Shown here: positions 1 through 11,746 of the stretch, one piece after another
Layout: each line of letters opens with the position of its first letter
How positions within the stretch are numbered: the stretch's first letter is position 1
Source: Acarospora socialis
Lineage: Eukaryota; Ascomycota; Lecanoromycetes; Acarosporales; Acarosporaceae
Length of the DNA: 64,000 nt
Assembly: GCA_025617375.2 (NCBI GenBank)
Contig: JAMYGW020000009.1
Location: 186,001-250,000, forward strand
Direction of reading: 5' to 3'
The notes under the pieces: generated by a model
The model's input: only the letters and a program-made list of their open reading frames with translations
Databases searched by the model: none
Told to the model about the DNA's origin: nothing
Program-made: the position numbers and the translations under genes

Positions 1-2149
1 ACGGCGTCGGGCTAATACTGGGCAGAGCGCCGCAACATCTCAATGGTCAAAACGCTGCGACATCAATTGTCATAACACTGAAGTCGACTGATCCCTTTTT
101 AGATGTTGACGACTGACACTTACAATCTCCCAGAGTGGCGAGCCAAGTAACAACTCAAAAGGATCAGGTCCACCTAATCCAAATCAAGCCGTTCAAAACT
201 TATTGAGTCTTTGAAGGCACAAAGTTATCTCAACTTGGAGGTGACAAAAGACACGATCCCACTTGCCAAGTTACGGCTCGATACAGATCTCTTCCTCGTC
301 TTGAGAGCATGCGAGTGGAAGCTTCCAATCCGTATGCCGCACTTGAGGCAGTTGGTACTGTACTTTCTGAGCATCCCACGCTGTGAATCTGCGCCTAGGT
401 CTTCGTTTGGCGGAGGATTCAGAATCTCTCACGGAGAACTATCTGCACCAGAGCGGGTCAGATGAGTTTCGTATTTTGTTCTGCCTAGACTTTCAACCGC
501 AGGTTGCGCATCAGCTGCTATATATTGGAAGCGGCCGACTTTATGCCTGGGAGTCTGAGGTCAAGCGAAAGCAAGGTTCTTTTTTTCGATGGAGCCAGGA
601 ATGCTACTTTCACCGAAAATTCGCAAGGACTCATATCAGTCCACCTAGCGGAAAGTGCCTTGGAATCAAATCGTACTCGGTCGCTGTGTGAGGTCGTTCA
701 AGAAGACAGCAACTGGATCGACGCACGTTCAAAGTGCCTTGGCTTTCCCCTACACCAGTCGGGAGTGTCATACGATCTTTACTCGGTTTAGAACTCTTGG
801 ATGCGTGGGGCTCAGAGCTCGATGACGCCTTCAGATACGTTGCCCTCAAGGACCGGTCAGGGTTCAAACCCAGACAGTTGGTATACCAACACAAAGAGCT
901 GCCAGGCACGCTGTCTTTCACATACACTCCAAAAAAAGAACTAGAACCAGACCTGTTTCCTTCGCAGGCCACTTCAACGCTTCCTCGATAACTAAATTAT
1001 CGCCACTCCACAGCAAAGCATCTATAGACGATCCATGTACAAGGCTACGTACGATGTCAAGGTGAAGACAAACGTAGCCAGTTACTCCACAATGGGATGG
1101 ATATGCCGTTGAGACCGTAAACCCATTAATGCACGACTTAGAAGCACTGAGGCACGTGATCTAATCAGACTTACCCTGTTCGGATTCGAGATGTGGCTTG
1201 ATGAGGCGCAGATCCGGGGCGCAGGCTTACGCTAGTAAGCAGATCTTCCCGAAGTCCGGACGCCACTTCGATTTGCAGCATGCTCTGTTACACCTACCTC
1301 CGTACGAATAAGGTAGCAATGCCACCGTTGATCATCTCTTGCGAACATGCCTGGCCCACGGCGTTACCTTATTCTTCCCCAACGAGCATTGCGTGGTTTG
1401 CGTGATCTCCAGCATGTCAACCCGAAAACAGATCAATGCAGTCAGAGCCATAAGTCTTTCACATATGAGAGTACCAAGCAGATCGACTCCAGACTACGAG
1501 TACTATTCTTAGTTTACCCACCGTGAAGAGTTCACGTCACCTCTCTAAAGAGAAAGCTGAGGACTACTCAGCCTCTCGACGTACTCGCTGGATGTACACT
1601 GAAAGGACTCGCAGGAGTCCTGCCCTTCGGATTGATATTGACTAGAGCATGATGACGTAGGTAGCTGGCTTACTGGCACTTCCTACATAGGTGACAGTCA
1701 TTGATTGACGATATACGCAAATATCACGTCTATTTCGGTAATTCTTCGGTTTGGTATGGTATGGAGTATCATCGGTAGTACTCTTATATCTTTTTGAGGG
1801 TAGTACTCCGTAACTTGAGAGATAAAGTGATTCGATCGGCGGCGGAAGTATCGGAGTTTACAACCTGCCTTTGCTGCCCTGCCAAGGCTATCAGAAATTC
1901 GCCTTTGTTACGAGTCCTCATACTCCAAATTTAGTACCCTGCTTTGAAGTCAATTAGTCGTGACTGACTCATTATTGGACGACGTCCGTTGAGTGGTAAT
2001 CAGCTCGATTCGGATTACAGTTACATAACCCTTCATCGGACTGCACGCCTTAGTCATTATCTTAAACAATATATACCTTCACTTAACCCACCATACCATC
2101 TTTCGTTGAGGTCTGACAATTGACGCCTACTTCCATCCTCGCAGTGGTT
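1..2149. other. Intergenic; no supportable gene
   Basis: Base composition is normal for the host and CpG is present. Open frames between 211 and 991 are short, overlap each other on both strands and show no family motif or convincing splice chain. From about 1000 to 2149 I see only the upstream region of the Zn2Cys6 regulator that starts at 2150. No promoter element stands out enough to call. Confidence 0.5.
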
Positions 2150-5100
2150 ATGGAGATGGGCTTCAGTCCTGCGCATTCTTCTGCGGACGAGTCTGAAAAT
2201 GAGTCTCCCGGGATGCGAAGGTCATGGCAATTGAGGGAATCCAACGAGGCAGAAGCAATGTCGCCGTCTTTGGAGAGCGCTGCAGCAACCTCGGCACAAA
2301 TACCCAAAGTCTCTCCACCAATGCAGAAACGCCGGCGTGTCACAAGGGCCTGCGACGAGTGCAGACGGAAGAAGATCAAGTGTGACGGGAAACAGCCGTG
2401 CACACATTGCACCGTTTACAGCTATGGTCAGTGCAACATGAGAATGTTCCTGTGGAGTGTACGCGAATGGAAGGCCGGAGAGCATTGAGCGCTGACCAAG
2501 CCTGATAGATTGCACGTATGATCAGCCATCGAACAGGCGGCGCAACCCTGCCCCGCAGTACATCGAAGCGCTGGAGAACCGACTGCAACGGGCCGAAGCG
2601 TTACTCAAGACCGTCCTCCCGGATATAGATCTAAACGACCCCAACTTCGACACCGCCGTACCACAGCGTATGCGCCCACCCGCCAGTTTTGACTACCGAA
2701 TACCGAGTGCTACGACTGCGCAACCCGATGAATCGATAGACAAGCCAGGTTCAGGCGGAGATGCAGAGAAGGACTCATTGCTGGAGTCAATGGTGGAGAA
2801 TACTGGTTCACTGGATCTCGATGACCAAGGCCATTGGGATTTCCACGGTCATTCATCTGGACTCGTGTTTCTACGACGCATGCGAGACCAATTTGGCGAC
2901 TTGATGGGATCTACCGAAAGTCGAGCAACAGCATTTCTCAAGAACCAACGGGCACAGCCCCAGATGATTGGGTCCCCCAGGTCAGCCACTGGCGAATCTC
3001 CCATGGACAGCAACATGCCCAATACCCATGATCTCCCTCCGCGAGAAATTGCCAAACAGCTGTGCTCGAACTGCCTCAATGATGCTTGTGCCCTGATGCG
3101 GTTTGTGCATCAACCCACTTTCTACGCTTCGTTTGACAAGATCTACAACAACCCACCAGAAAATTTTGGTAATGAGGAGAATAGCTTCCTTCCTTTGTTA
3201 TATGTGGTTTTAGCTCTAGGCTGTCTGTTTGGCAAGGATGAGGCAAGCAATCTGGAGCAAAACGGCTACGAGAGCGCCATAGATCAAGGGTATGTCCTAT
3301 CCCAGCCACTGGTTGGCTCATGTTTGACAATGATGCAGCTTTCAATACTTCAGGATATCGCGCCAAATGATGGATATCACTGATTGCCGGGACCTGACCT
3401 CTTTACAGGCTGTTCTTTTCATGATATTGTTCCTGCAATCATCTGCGAGGCTAAGCACGTGCTATTCATATATTGGGATTGCACTGAGATCATCGTTGCG
3501 CATGGGTCTTCATCGGTCCATCACACATTGTTTCAACCCGGTCGAGCAAGAAATCCGCAAACGTATCTTTTGGGTCGTCCAAAAGATGGACAATTACGTC
3601 GGGGCCATGTTGGGGCTACCAAAAATGTTGAGTGACGACGATATCGATCAAGATTATCCACTCGAGATTGACGATGATTTCATCACGACTGAAAGGATTC
3701 TGCCTATGCCGTCAGGGCAGATATCACTAATTGCTGCATCCAACGCGCATACCAGAATACTCAAGGTTCTAGCCAAGGTGATGAAATACATCTATCCCAT
3801 CAAAAGCCTAGAGCACAGTCTACACGGTCGGTCGAACCAATCGTATCGTGTCAGCCATGCCAAGATACGCGAGATCGAGCAGGACTTACAGGAGTGGATG
3901 GAAAATCTACCGATGGCCTTGAGACCTGGCGGCGACGCCCCTCCGGAGTTGATCAGGCAAGTATTCTATCGTCCGGGACAACGAACAGTTCATCTAACAT
4001 GCAAACAGGGTTCAGCAGTTACTGAGGATATCGTACGCTCATGTGCAAATGATCCTTTATCGCCCTTTCCTACATTATGTGTCACAATCATGTCAGACAG
4101 GCCCAGTCGACAAGCGATCTTACGCCTGTGCTGCAGCTTGTGTCAGTGTTTCACGAAATATTGTCCATATCACCGGCGAGATGAAGAAGAGAGGCCTCCT
4201 CGTTGGGGCCTACTGGTTCACGATGTATACCACCTTCTTCGCAATACTCTCTCTTATATTCTTTGTTTTGGAGAATCCGGACAGCGGGACAAGTCATGAT
4301 ATTCTTAGGGACGCAAATGAAGGCAAAGAGACCCTTGCCAGTCTCGCTCGAAGGAGCATGGCAGCAGACAGGTGTACAGCCATGCTGGGGGTATGTAACA
4401 GACCTCTCCGTGTAACTGTACTGCTACAGGATTACTGACGAGTACCTAGGGATTATTCGATCAGCTCCCCGAGAAACTCAAACGTAGTCGCTTCAACTCT
4501 CACACAGGGAACAAAAAGCGTCACGCGTCTTCACCGCACCGGATCGTCTCGACGCAGGCCATGCGCAGTGCTCCTGACGTCACTCAGGTCGTCAACACGA
4601 ATCCTACTGCGAACATGCAACGCGCCTCGACCTACCCCACACCCGTCTCCGCCGCCGCGCTCAAGCAAGCCTCCGTACCCAACGACATCTCCACCATCCG
4701 CCAACAGCTTCGACCATCTCTCGACAACAGCTACCGACGCACTTCGCAACACATCTACCTGCCGGCCGACACCATGGACATGTCAACGCCCGACAGCGCA
4801 GGCAGCAGCATTCCCTCGAGCGCGACCCAGCCACAATTCAACTTCCCGCAACGCTTCGACGACGCCGGTCTCCCCGATCTCTCGGCCATGATGTTTCCCT
4901 CCGCCGACCCCTTCGCCTATCCGAACCAGCCGATGACGACGCTCGAAAACAAACACTACAAGCAAGAAAATCCCCCCTTCACCCCTCCGCCCGCTCAGAC
5001 GGATCGCTTGTTCGCCTACCCCGACAGCACCGTACCCAACACCGCTGGGTCTCCGTATGACTCGCTGGAAGTGCAGCTCTTCGGGTCGTTGCCGCCGTAT

Positions 5101-5349
5101 ATGATGCAGGGGCAGCTTCCGTCGACGGGATTGTCGGCTATGGGTGGGGGGCCGATGGATGTAGGTGGCGGGATGATTGCTATGGGGAACGAAGGAATCG
5201 AAGGCGGCGGAGGAGGTGGTGATGGTGGAGGAGGAGGGTGGGCGCAACGACAGGTGAAGACGGGAGGAACACCCGGCATCAACATCGAGGATATTTTCGG
5301 AGAGGAATGGGCTGGAGGGTGGATCAACCAGGGGTTCAGACAGCCTTAA
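2150..5349 (+). CDS. Zn2Cys6 transcription activator with fungal-specific TF domain (CLR-1/ClrA-like)
   Basis: Nuclear DNA-binding regulator of about 985 residues. The model has five exons: 2150-2426, 2509-3289, 3339-3956, 4009-4390 and 4450-5349, with phases that fit at every junction. The binuclear cluster (CX2CX6CX5CX2CX6C) spans residues 68-94; its last Cys comes from exon 2. A linker and a coiled-coil reading [16 protein letters not shown] follow. The fungal_trans middle domain is recognisable from [11 protein letters not shown] in exon 3. The C-terminus is Ser/Pro-rich, then a poly-Gly stretch (about 5205-5240), and ends in [14 protein letters not shown]. Intron 3 uses a GC donor. The start was chosen as the first ATG in the open frame. 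The cluster and linker remind me most of CLR-1/ClrA-type regulators of plant-polymer degradation, but this is from memory and no symbol is given. The family is certain; the target genes are not. Confidence 0.88.
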
Positions 5350-6704
5350 CGAAGCCGACGCTGTTGTATACGCATGGAAATCACTTATCGGTCGGTCAGG
5401 GAGCATTGGTTTGCATATTCGGATTTCGGCGTCAATAGGTAGGTACAAGTACATTCTGGATAACACTGCGGGGGTTGGGTGCATGTTGGATAAATTGGCA
5501 CTTGGATCGGATTGTTTGGAAGGACGGGAAGCATTCCTGAGGGGCGTTGGATACGGACACAAGCACACCCCCGGACGTTTTGTTCTTGGAGCACTGTGGA
5601 TGCAAGGAACCTATGTATACATCTAACATTGTTCATTCGCCGCTTTCCATGATCGTGACTCCCACCCCGCATCTCCAACCGTCCTTCTCTTCCTTTATCT
5701 TCGCTCTCTCTCATCCTCACCTCCCTCCTAACCCCTTCCTTTCATCCCCCTATCTTCCACCCCCCGCAACCAAAACCCAGAAACGAAACGCAAACGAGAG
5801 GATCGCCTCGTCCTGGTCATTCTTCTCAACCCCGTCCCCTTCTTCCCGTTCCTTCCCTCCCCAAAGTTCCCAACGCACCCGAAACCCCCCTCCTCCCCGA
5901 ATTCAGCTCCATGACACACAACTTCGATCCTTCTTCACCACTGTCCTCCCTCTTTCCCCGCCATCCCTACATTATCCCTATACCACCCCAACCTCAACCC
6001 ACGAAACGAGAAGATCCAAACCACAGATCAATACAAGCACGAGCACGAGCACGATCGTTCTGGGTATCTTCGGACGAGGTGAGCTGAGATGAACTGAGAT
6101 GAGGAGAGGGAAGAGGAGGGAGCTCACTGAGCCTAAGTAAGTCAGCACGTACAAGTACGTGGATTCGAAGGGCCAGGTTTGCGCGGTTGTCGTTGGTATG
6201 GGGTGGGTCGGGGGGGGTGGATATTTTGATTTTGGGGCGGTAAGTGGGATGGTTAGGGGGGAAGGGGGTCGTGTTGAAGAGGAGAGTGGGGGAGTGTGGA
6301 GTGTAGTGTAGTTTTGTGTGTGTTGGAGGGGGGGGCTGTGGGTTGTTGTGGAGGAGGGGAGGGGGTTGAGTTTACTTGCAGAGAGTGCAGAGTGCAGATG
6401 AAGGGATGGGACGGGGTTTGGGAAAGAGAGGTGGTGGTTTGGGATTCTAGGTATGAGTACTCGTATTGAGACATGGGGTGATGTCGGAGTTTTACTGGCT
6501 TTGGACTTGGACTTGTTGCTCGTCGTGTCTGGATGGCTACTCGTAGATGATGCGGTGTGTTTGTCTCTATCTGTTTCTGCTCTAGTCTAGTCTAGTTCTG
6601 GTTCTAGTTCTAGTCGTGGAGATATATGGAGACCTTCATCTCTCCCTTGGCCATCAGATCACAAATATTCCTTCTCCTTCGGCTCCAGCCTCCCTTATCA
6701 CGCA
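5350..6704. other. Convergent intergenic with strand-asymmetric tracts
   Basis: This lies between the 3' ends of the regulator (+) and the BOR1-like gene (-). From about 5640 to 6010 the + strand is C/T-rich and poor in G. From about 6090 to 6470 it is G-rich and poor in C, with many G runs. At 6583-6612 there is a short TCTAG-type repeat. The 181-residue open frame at 5547-6092 is low-complexity Ser/Pro/Thr and is better explained by the C/T tract than by a gene. Confidence 0.5.
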
Positions 6705-9067
6705 TCAGGAGTCCACACTCTTCCCCTTTCCCTTCGCCCTCTGCATCCCACTCTGCATCTCGATCCCCTCCTCACCATCCGCAACCCGGAAACTCGCCCG
6801 CCGATGACTCATCCCCTCCGCCTTCCTGCCTTGGCCGTGTCCCAACACCCCCAAATCGCCCACCACATCCCCCTCTCCTCGTTCAAGGACATCAGCCGCA
6901 TCATCCCCGCTACCCTCAGCGGGCGTCGCCGTCGCCGTCGACTCTCCCGACCCATCGGGCGACGCATCCTCGCCGAAATTCCCACCGACAGACTCCATCG
7001 TAAACGGACTCGCGGTCGGCGCATCTAGGATACTTAATTCCTCTTGGGAGAAGTATTTCGGCATGACGAACGTCCTCACGGGCACGAGCAACAGGATGAC
7101 GACCGGAAAGCCGATGGCGGCGATGGTCTGCGTGATGGCGAAGGTGGCGGCGAAGCCGAAGAGTTCGATGGCGACGAAATAGTATATTGCGCGTTTGCGG
7201 CGGATGCGTGTCAGGGGCTCGGTGGCGGCCGGGGTGAGGGAGTGGTCGCGGAGGAGGAAGAGGCATTTCTTGGTGATGCCGTTTTCGAGCAAGGCCTCGA
7301 CGCCCATGATGAAGAAGAGGCCGGCCAGGACGCCTTGCGGGATGAGGTGCAGGACGACGAGGAGCGGGCCGGTCATGGTGCCGAGGGTGAGGAGGCCCTG
7401 GGCGAGGTTGGAGACGCGCTGCTCGACGACGTGGTCGACGACGCGACGGGTGTGGCCTTTGTGCGTTTCGTCGGTGTCGGGGCTTTGGCTGGTGACGCAG
7501 AGGGCTTTGGTGTGGAAGGGGGCTTGCGGAATGAGGCCGTTGGGGAAGGGGATGCCGAGGAGACCGCCGATGCCGGTGGTGAGGCCGAGGAGGAAGATGT
7601 CCCAGTGGAAGCCGGCGGGTTTACGGAGGGGAAACTCGGTGCCTTGGGCGATTAGAGAAGATACTGATGGGGAGATCAGCAGCTGGTTATGGTAGAGTGG
7701 AGTGATGTGAAAAGCGTACCGTTGTGGTCGAAGTAAAACAGAATAGTCAATAAAACTGCAAACGGGATGGCGATGAAGATGTCGGCAACGTCAATCTCCC
7801 AGAAGCGAATGAACCAGCTTCGGTCTTGGGTGGGGAAGAAAGCTTTACTCGTTGGCAGTGTTTGGAGATCTACATCCCCCATATGGCCAATGTGCACGAA
7901 CCCGGTGAAGAAGATAATCGTCAAAGGCGTGCCGTAGTCTTCAATAAACTTCCTTATGTGCCGTTGGAAGAGATTGCTTCCACCAATGACACTGCAAGCA
8001 AAGGCGGTCATCAGGACCAAAAGGGCCACCATGATAGCGAGATAGGCGGCCGTGTCACCGGCCAAACCCCATTGACGAGTCAGTACCTGAATGCCTTTTT
8101 GCAAGTAGATGAAGGCAACGTAGAAGCCAAAGATATCACAGGAGAACCGAGTGACGTAGGTCAGGGCATTGCAGCTGTTGGTGATGGCGAGGATCCAGTG
8201 CATCACCAATGACCATCTACACATAGTCCGTGAGCGTATTGATTTGCCTTGGAAAGGTGAGAGCGGACGTACAACCCAATCCAGCACATGAACGCGAAAT
8301 AGTTCGTCCCTCTTGGCGTGATAATGTCATAGACCGTATAGTTAAAGACAGTGATGGGCCCTAGAGTAGGTTAAACATAACGTTCATATGGAGAGCTCGA
8401 TCCAAGAACACACCAGTAACACCAACGATAACCAACGGCTGCGCCGCAAACAGAGCAAATACCACTGCCCCCAAGACGGAGGAGAGGAGCACCTCGTTGA
8501 CGCCGAAGCTCTCTGCCGTTTTGGAGAACATGTCCAAGGAAAAGGCCAGCGCAGGAAGAATACTGCGTTTTCTATCAACATCTATCAAGACTCAAGGGTC
8601 CGCTTCGAATCGAAACCCTTGCTGTCTCGATACTGAGAGCATAGAGCTCCCGTTGACGGCATTGCGGATATAGAACAATCGATAGCGACGTATTTGGGAG
8701 CATACTTTGCGAAATACATGTACACGGTCGCAGGCACAACCCTATAATCCCAGGCATCCCTCCAGTCGCTCCAGTAATGCGGAGCCCTCCTCCTGACGTC
8801 GTTCACCATTCCCCGGAACAACCTGATCTTCCACCATTTCCTCTGTCGTCGTTTGGAGGAAGTCGTTACGGCGTGCGAGGCGTGCGAGTTGGAGCGGGAG
8901 AGTTGCTCCTCGCTGTCGTGGTGGGAGGTCGAAGGGAGGAATGGCATGCGCGACTGCCATGGCTTCTTCTTAGTCTTGGTGGTGGGAGTGTGGGGAGCAC
9001 TGGTGGGATGAAGGTGGGATGTGTGGGGTAAGGTATAGCTATGAGACGCCATTGTGCGGGTTGCCAT
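6705..9067 (-). CDS. bor1: BOR1-type borate/bicarbonate (anion exchanger) transporter
   Basis: Integral plasma-membrane anion transporter of the HCO3-/SLC4 family; yeast Bor1 exports borate. Five exons: 9067-8706, 8562-8414, 8360-8273, 8216-7720 and 7663-6705, giving 684 residues. After a basic cytosolic N-terminus (about 110 residues ending in APHYWSDWRDAWDYRVVPA), exons 1 and 2 join to read YFANILPALAFSLDMF, then GVNEVLLSSVLGAVVFALF and QPLVIVGVTGPITVFNYTVYD, which are family hallmarks. Many hydrophobic segments follow, with GIGGLLGIPFPNGLIPQAP in exon 5. The C-terminal tail, about 120 residues, is hydrophilic. Intron 1 (143 bp) is long for this locus. pacC lies directly upstream on the same strand, and two PacC-type sites sit in the interval. 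Identification is secure; substrate preference is not visible. Confidence 0.92.
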
Positions 9068-9786
9068 GGTTGAGATTGTCAATCAATGTTTTGGGACGAT
9101 ATTCACAACCGTTGGAGGGTTTGAAGCGAAGTCGACTCGACTCTTGTAAAAAAGAAGACTGGTAAGTGGATCATATGCGTGCAGAGCCCAGAGCCTCTGC
9201 TTCGTGTTTGATAAACTGATCTTGATGACAAAGCTAAAAGTTATTGTTGAGCGTGGGGAAAGGCTGAGTACTCGGCCGATTGTATGTATATAAGATTAAT
9301 ATATGGGGAGATCCTTTCGCTCAGAGGACCCTTTCAATCACCCGGCCAGTTACTGATCGCAGTGGCAAGGTTCGATTGACAACACGAAGCGTGGGCACGG
9401 CTTCTCGATTATCATCACTTATCAGGATGCTTGGCATCACGGATCAACGAACCTTATCTTTCTCGACGCAAGGCTTCCGAGCCGTGTCAGCCGTCCTTCT
9501 GCATGCCCTTCTGTAATTACTAATCACCTCAGCACCACTTGAGAGAATCTGAATATGCCAAGCTACTTGCTCGAACATCAGAGCGTGACAGAGCTGTGAT
9601 ATGCTCAACACACCCATCTCAAGCATACAGTAGAAATTAACGCCATCAGTAGCACAAAAAGCCTTATTGGCGCCTGACTTCCGAGAATCAATCACTTGTC
9701 GCACAGAGATATTGCCATAGGCCTCTCATTTCCGAACCTCATCAGCCAAAGAGTAGCCAGTCATCTCACCCATGATTTTTTTGGCG
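9068..9786. other. bor1 upstream region
   Basis: Intergenic between the bor1 start and the pacC stop. I see no gene in it. It holds two matches to the PacC hexamer, listed separately. The 86-residue minus-strand open frame at 9444-9704 has no recognisable feature. Confidence 0.5.
9430..9562. promoter_or_regulatory. Two PacC consensus sites upstream of bor1
   Basis: GCCAAG lies on the minus strand at 9430-9435 and on the plus strand at 9557-9562, about 365 and 490 bp upstream of the bor1 ATG. GCCARG is the published binding hexamer of PacC. Two hits in about 700 bp is only modestly above chance (roughly one per kb on both strands), so regulation of bor1 by PacC is inference. Confidence 0.35.
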
Positions 9787-11746
9787 TCAAGCATGTCCCT
9801 CTACTGCTTTCAAGACCGGGTACAGACTCTCCGCATCCGTCATCTCCTTGTCCTGCTCGGCACCAGTTTTGCTTTCACTCGTGGTCTCCTTCTTTTCTTC
9901 GTCCCCACCTTTTTCGTCCTCATACTCGCCCTTCTCCAGCTTCTCGGCGATGAACTTCCTCAGTGCTTCAATGACCCGGATGTTCTCGACCCATGTCTCC
10001 TGCGCCTTCTCTGCTTCCGAATCGGCGGGAGGTGAAAACTCGGACAGGTTCGGATCGATCAGCGAAGGCGATGTCGGCTTCTTTCCTGCGTCATCTCCAG
10101 TGGCAGGGCTATCTCCAGACTTGCGAGGCGTTTCCGTAGGAGTGGCCGTCCCTTCCGAAGTGGCCATCTCGTCAGCCTCACTTCCGCGAGGAGGCTTCGA
10201 AGCTTTTTGTAGCATGCCGCCGCTATATCGACGGCGCTGGTCATCATCAAAGGCGGTGCCGAGGGCAGGCATAGGTGCGGTGCTGGACGCCGGATAGCCC
10301 GCCATCGACACTTGAGCGCTAGCTGCCGGTAAGGTCGGATACATGCCGCCTGCCTGCTGTACATGGGGAGACGAACCATGAGCGGATGTCGCGGACCTTG
10401 GCGAGTTCCCAGACGTGTACGAAACCGCACTCGACGACGGCGGGGTCAAGGCTGGTGTACCGCCATGGGTGGACTGTGACGCGGTAGGTACCATGGCTGA
10501 TGCGGCAGATCCACGATCGACAGCGTGGGGTGGTGGCAACTGGACGCTAGGCGGAGAGTTACTCTGCCTGAAGTTCATCCCACCATGAGCCGTGTGGGCA
10601 CCAGGGTAAGCGACACCGGCAGCAGCAGCTGTGTTCGGGTTCTCATAGACCGTTGCCTGCATCTGCTCGAGGAATTGATCGATGTTCAGCAAATCATTCT
10701 TCGTCCGTAGATTAGGCATTGGCGGTAAGGCGTATTGTTGTTGAGGCATGGGACCATAACTGCCACCTCCGCCGCCACCGACGGAGACCATCGCAGGTGC
10801 CGTTTGGTATTCAGGCATCATTCCGCCATGAATCATCGGCAGCTGGATGCTTTGAAACGCCATGAGACGACTGCCGACCTCGGCATACGAGGTCGGATTG
10901 AATTGACGGCGCTTCACGTCTCCGAAGAAGTCATTCATGGTTTCGAATTCGCGTCGGCGTGAGTCGAACGCATTGTGATGGCTTGGGTCACCTGCGTGGT
11001 TGTTGAGCGCATAATAAACTTGTCCATAAGATGTGGTACTCGGTTGTTGCGTAGGCGCATAATAGCCGGTTCCGTTCTGATGTGGGTAGCCATGGCCTCC
11101 CCCAGGCTGCCGCAGTGGACCATCGTAATATCCGGTAGCTGTTGCAGCGAGAGCTTGTAAGTCACCGATAAGCGCTAAGGCGAGGTCAGAGCATGTGGAT
11201 TGAAAGGAATGACATCCGGCCCTTGAGGAAACCAGAAAGGAACGATAGAAACTTACTCTTGCCATTCCCCAGATCATATCCGAGGTTGTGCTGACGTGAC
11301 CCTCCACTGGGCTCTGGAGACTTGTTGCTCACAGGATCCTCCGCGTGGGTTTTGACGTGTTTCTTGAGATCCTGTGGCCGCTTGAAGGCCTTTCCACAAA
11401 ATTCGCACTTGTGGGGCTTGAGGGGTACGTGAACACGGATATGAGATGTAATATGATCGCGCTTGACCGTGGCGGTGCGACAGCTGCCCCAACCACAGGT
11501 GAGGTTCAAGTTATTCGTACTCTTGCGACCGACGTGACGCTCGCAGACGTGATCCTGGCTTGAGTCAGTTGTGTGGCATCCGAGGACATGTGAGTTTCAT
11601 ACGTAAAGGAGTTCTGCCGTCGCAGTCCTCTCACCGCATCCATTCCATTGGCACTGAAAGGTGTCATTCCCGCTACTCTGCTGAGTTGCTGGTTGCTGTG
11701 AAGCTGGCGCTGTAGAGGCGGGCTGGGCTGTTTCTGAGGTGGACAT
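9787..11746 (-). CDS. pacC: pH-responsive zinc-finger transcription factor PacC/Rim101
   Basis: Master regulator of ambient-pH response. It activates alkaline genes after proteolytic processing that depends on PalA/Rim20. Three exons: 11746-11603, 11554-11257 and 11174-9787 (609 residues). Three C2H2 fingers lie at about residues 32-55, 68-90 and 98-118; [19 protein letters not shown] and [16 protein letters not shown] are diagnostic. A conserved block [16 protein letters not shown] lies near residue 455-475. There are two YPXL motifs, YPTL (about 426-429) and YPVL (599-602), the PalA docking type that flanks the signalling-protease region. The start was chosen at 11746 rather than an in-frame upstream codon because PacC proteins begin with a short Ser/Thr/Gln-rich leader as here. 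The acceptor of intron 2 (11175-11256) has one in-frame alternative 21 bp downstream. The upstream region has many PacC sites, suggesting autoregulation. Confidence 0.95.

Noticed and set aside
734-991. 85-residue frame with LDAWGSELDDAFRY
   Set aside because: Protein-like for a short stretch but no flanking exons, no motif and an opposing frame of similar quality.
4783-5568. 261-residue open frame on the minus strand
   Set aside because: Shadow of the C-terminal exon of the Zn2Cys6 activator.
5547-6092. 181-residue Ser/Pro/Thr-rich open frame (+)
   Set aside because: Low-complexity product of the C/T-rich tract; no domain and no splice or start context.
7044-7655. 203-residue Gly/Glu/Asp-rich open frame (+)
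   Set aside because: Antisense shadow of the last bor1 exon, which is well supported by family motifs.
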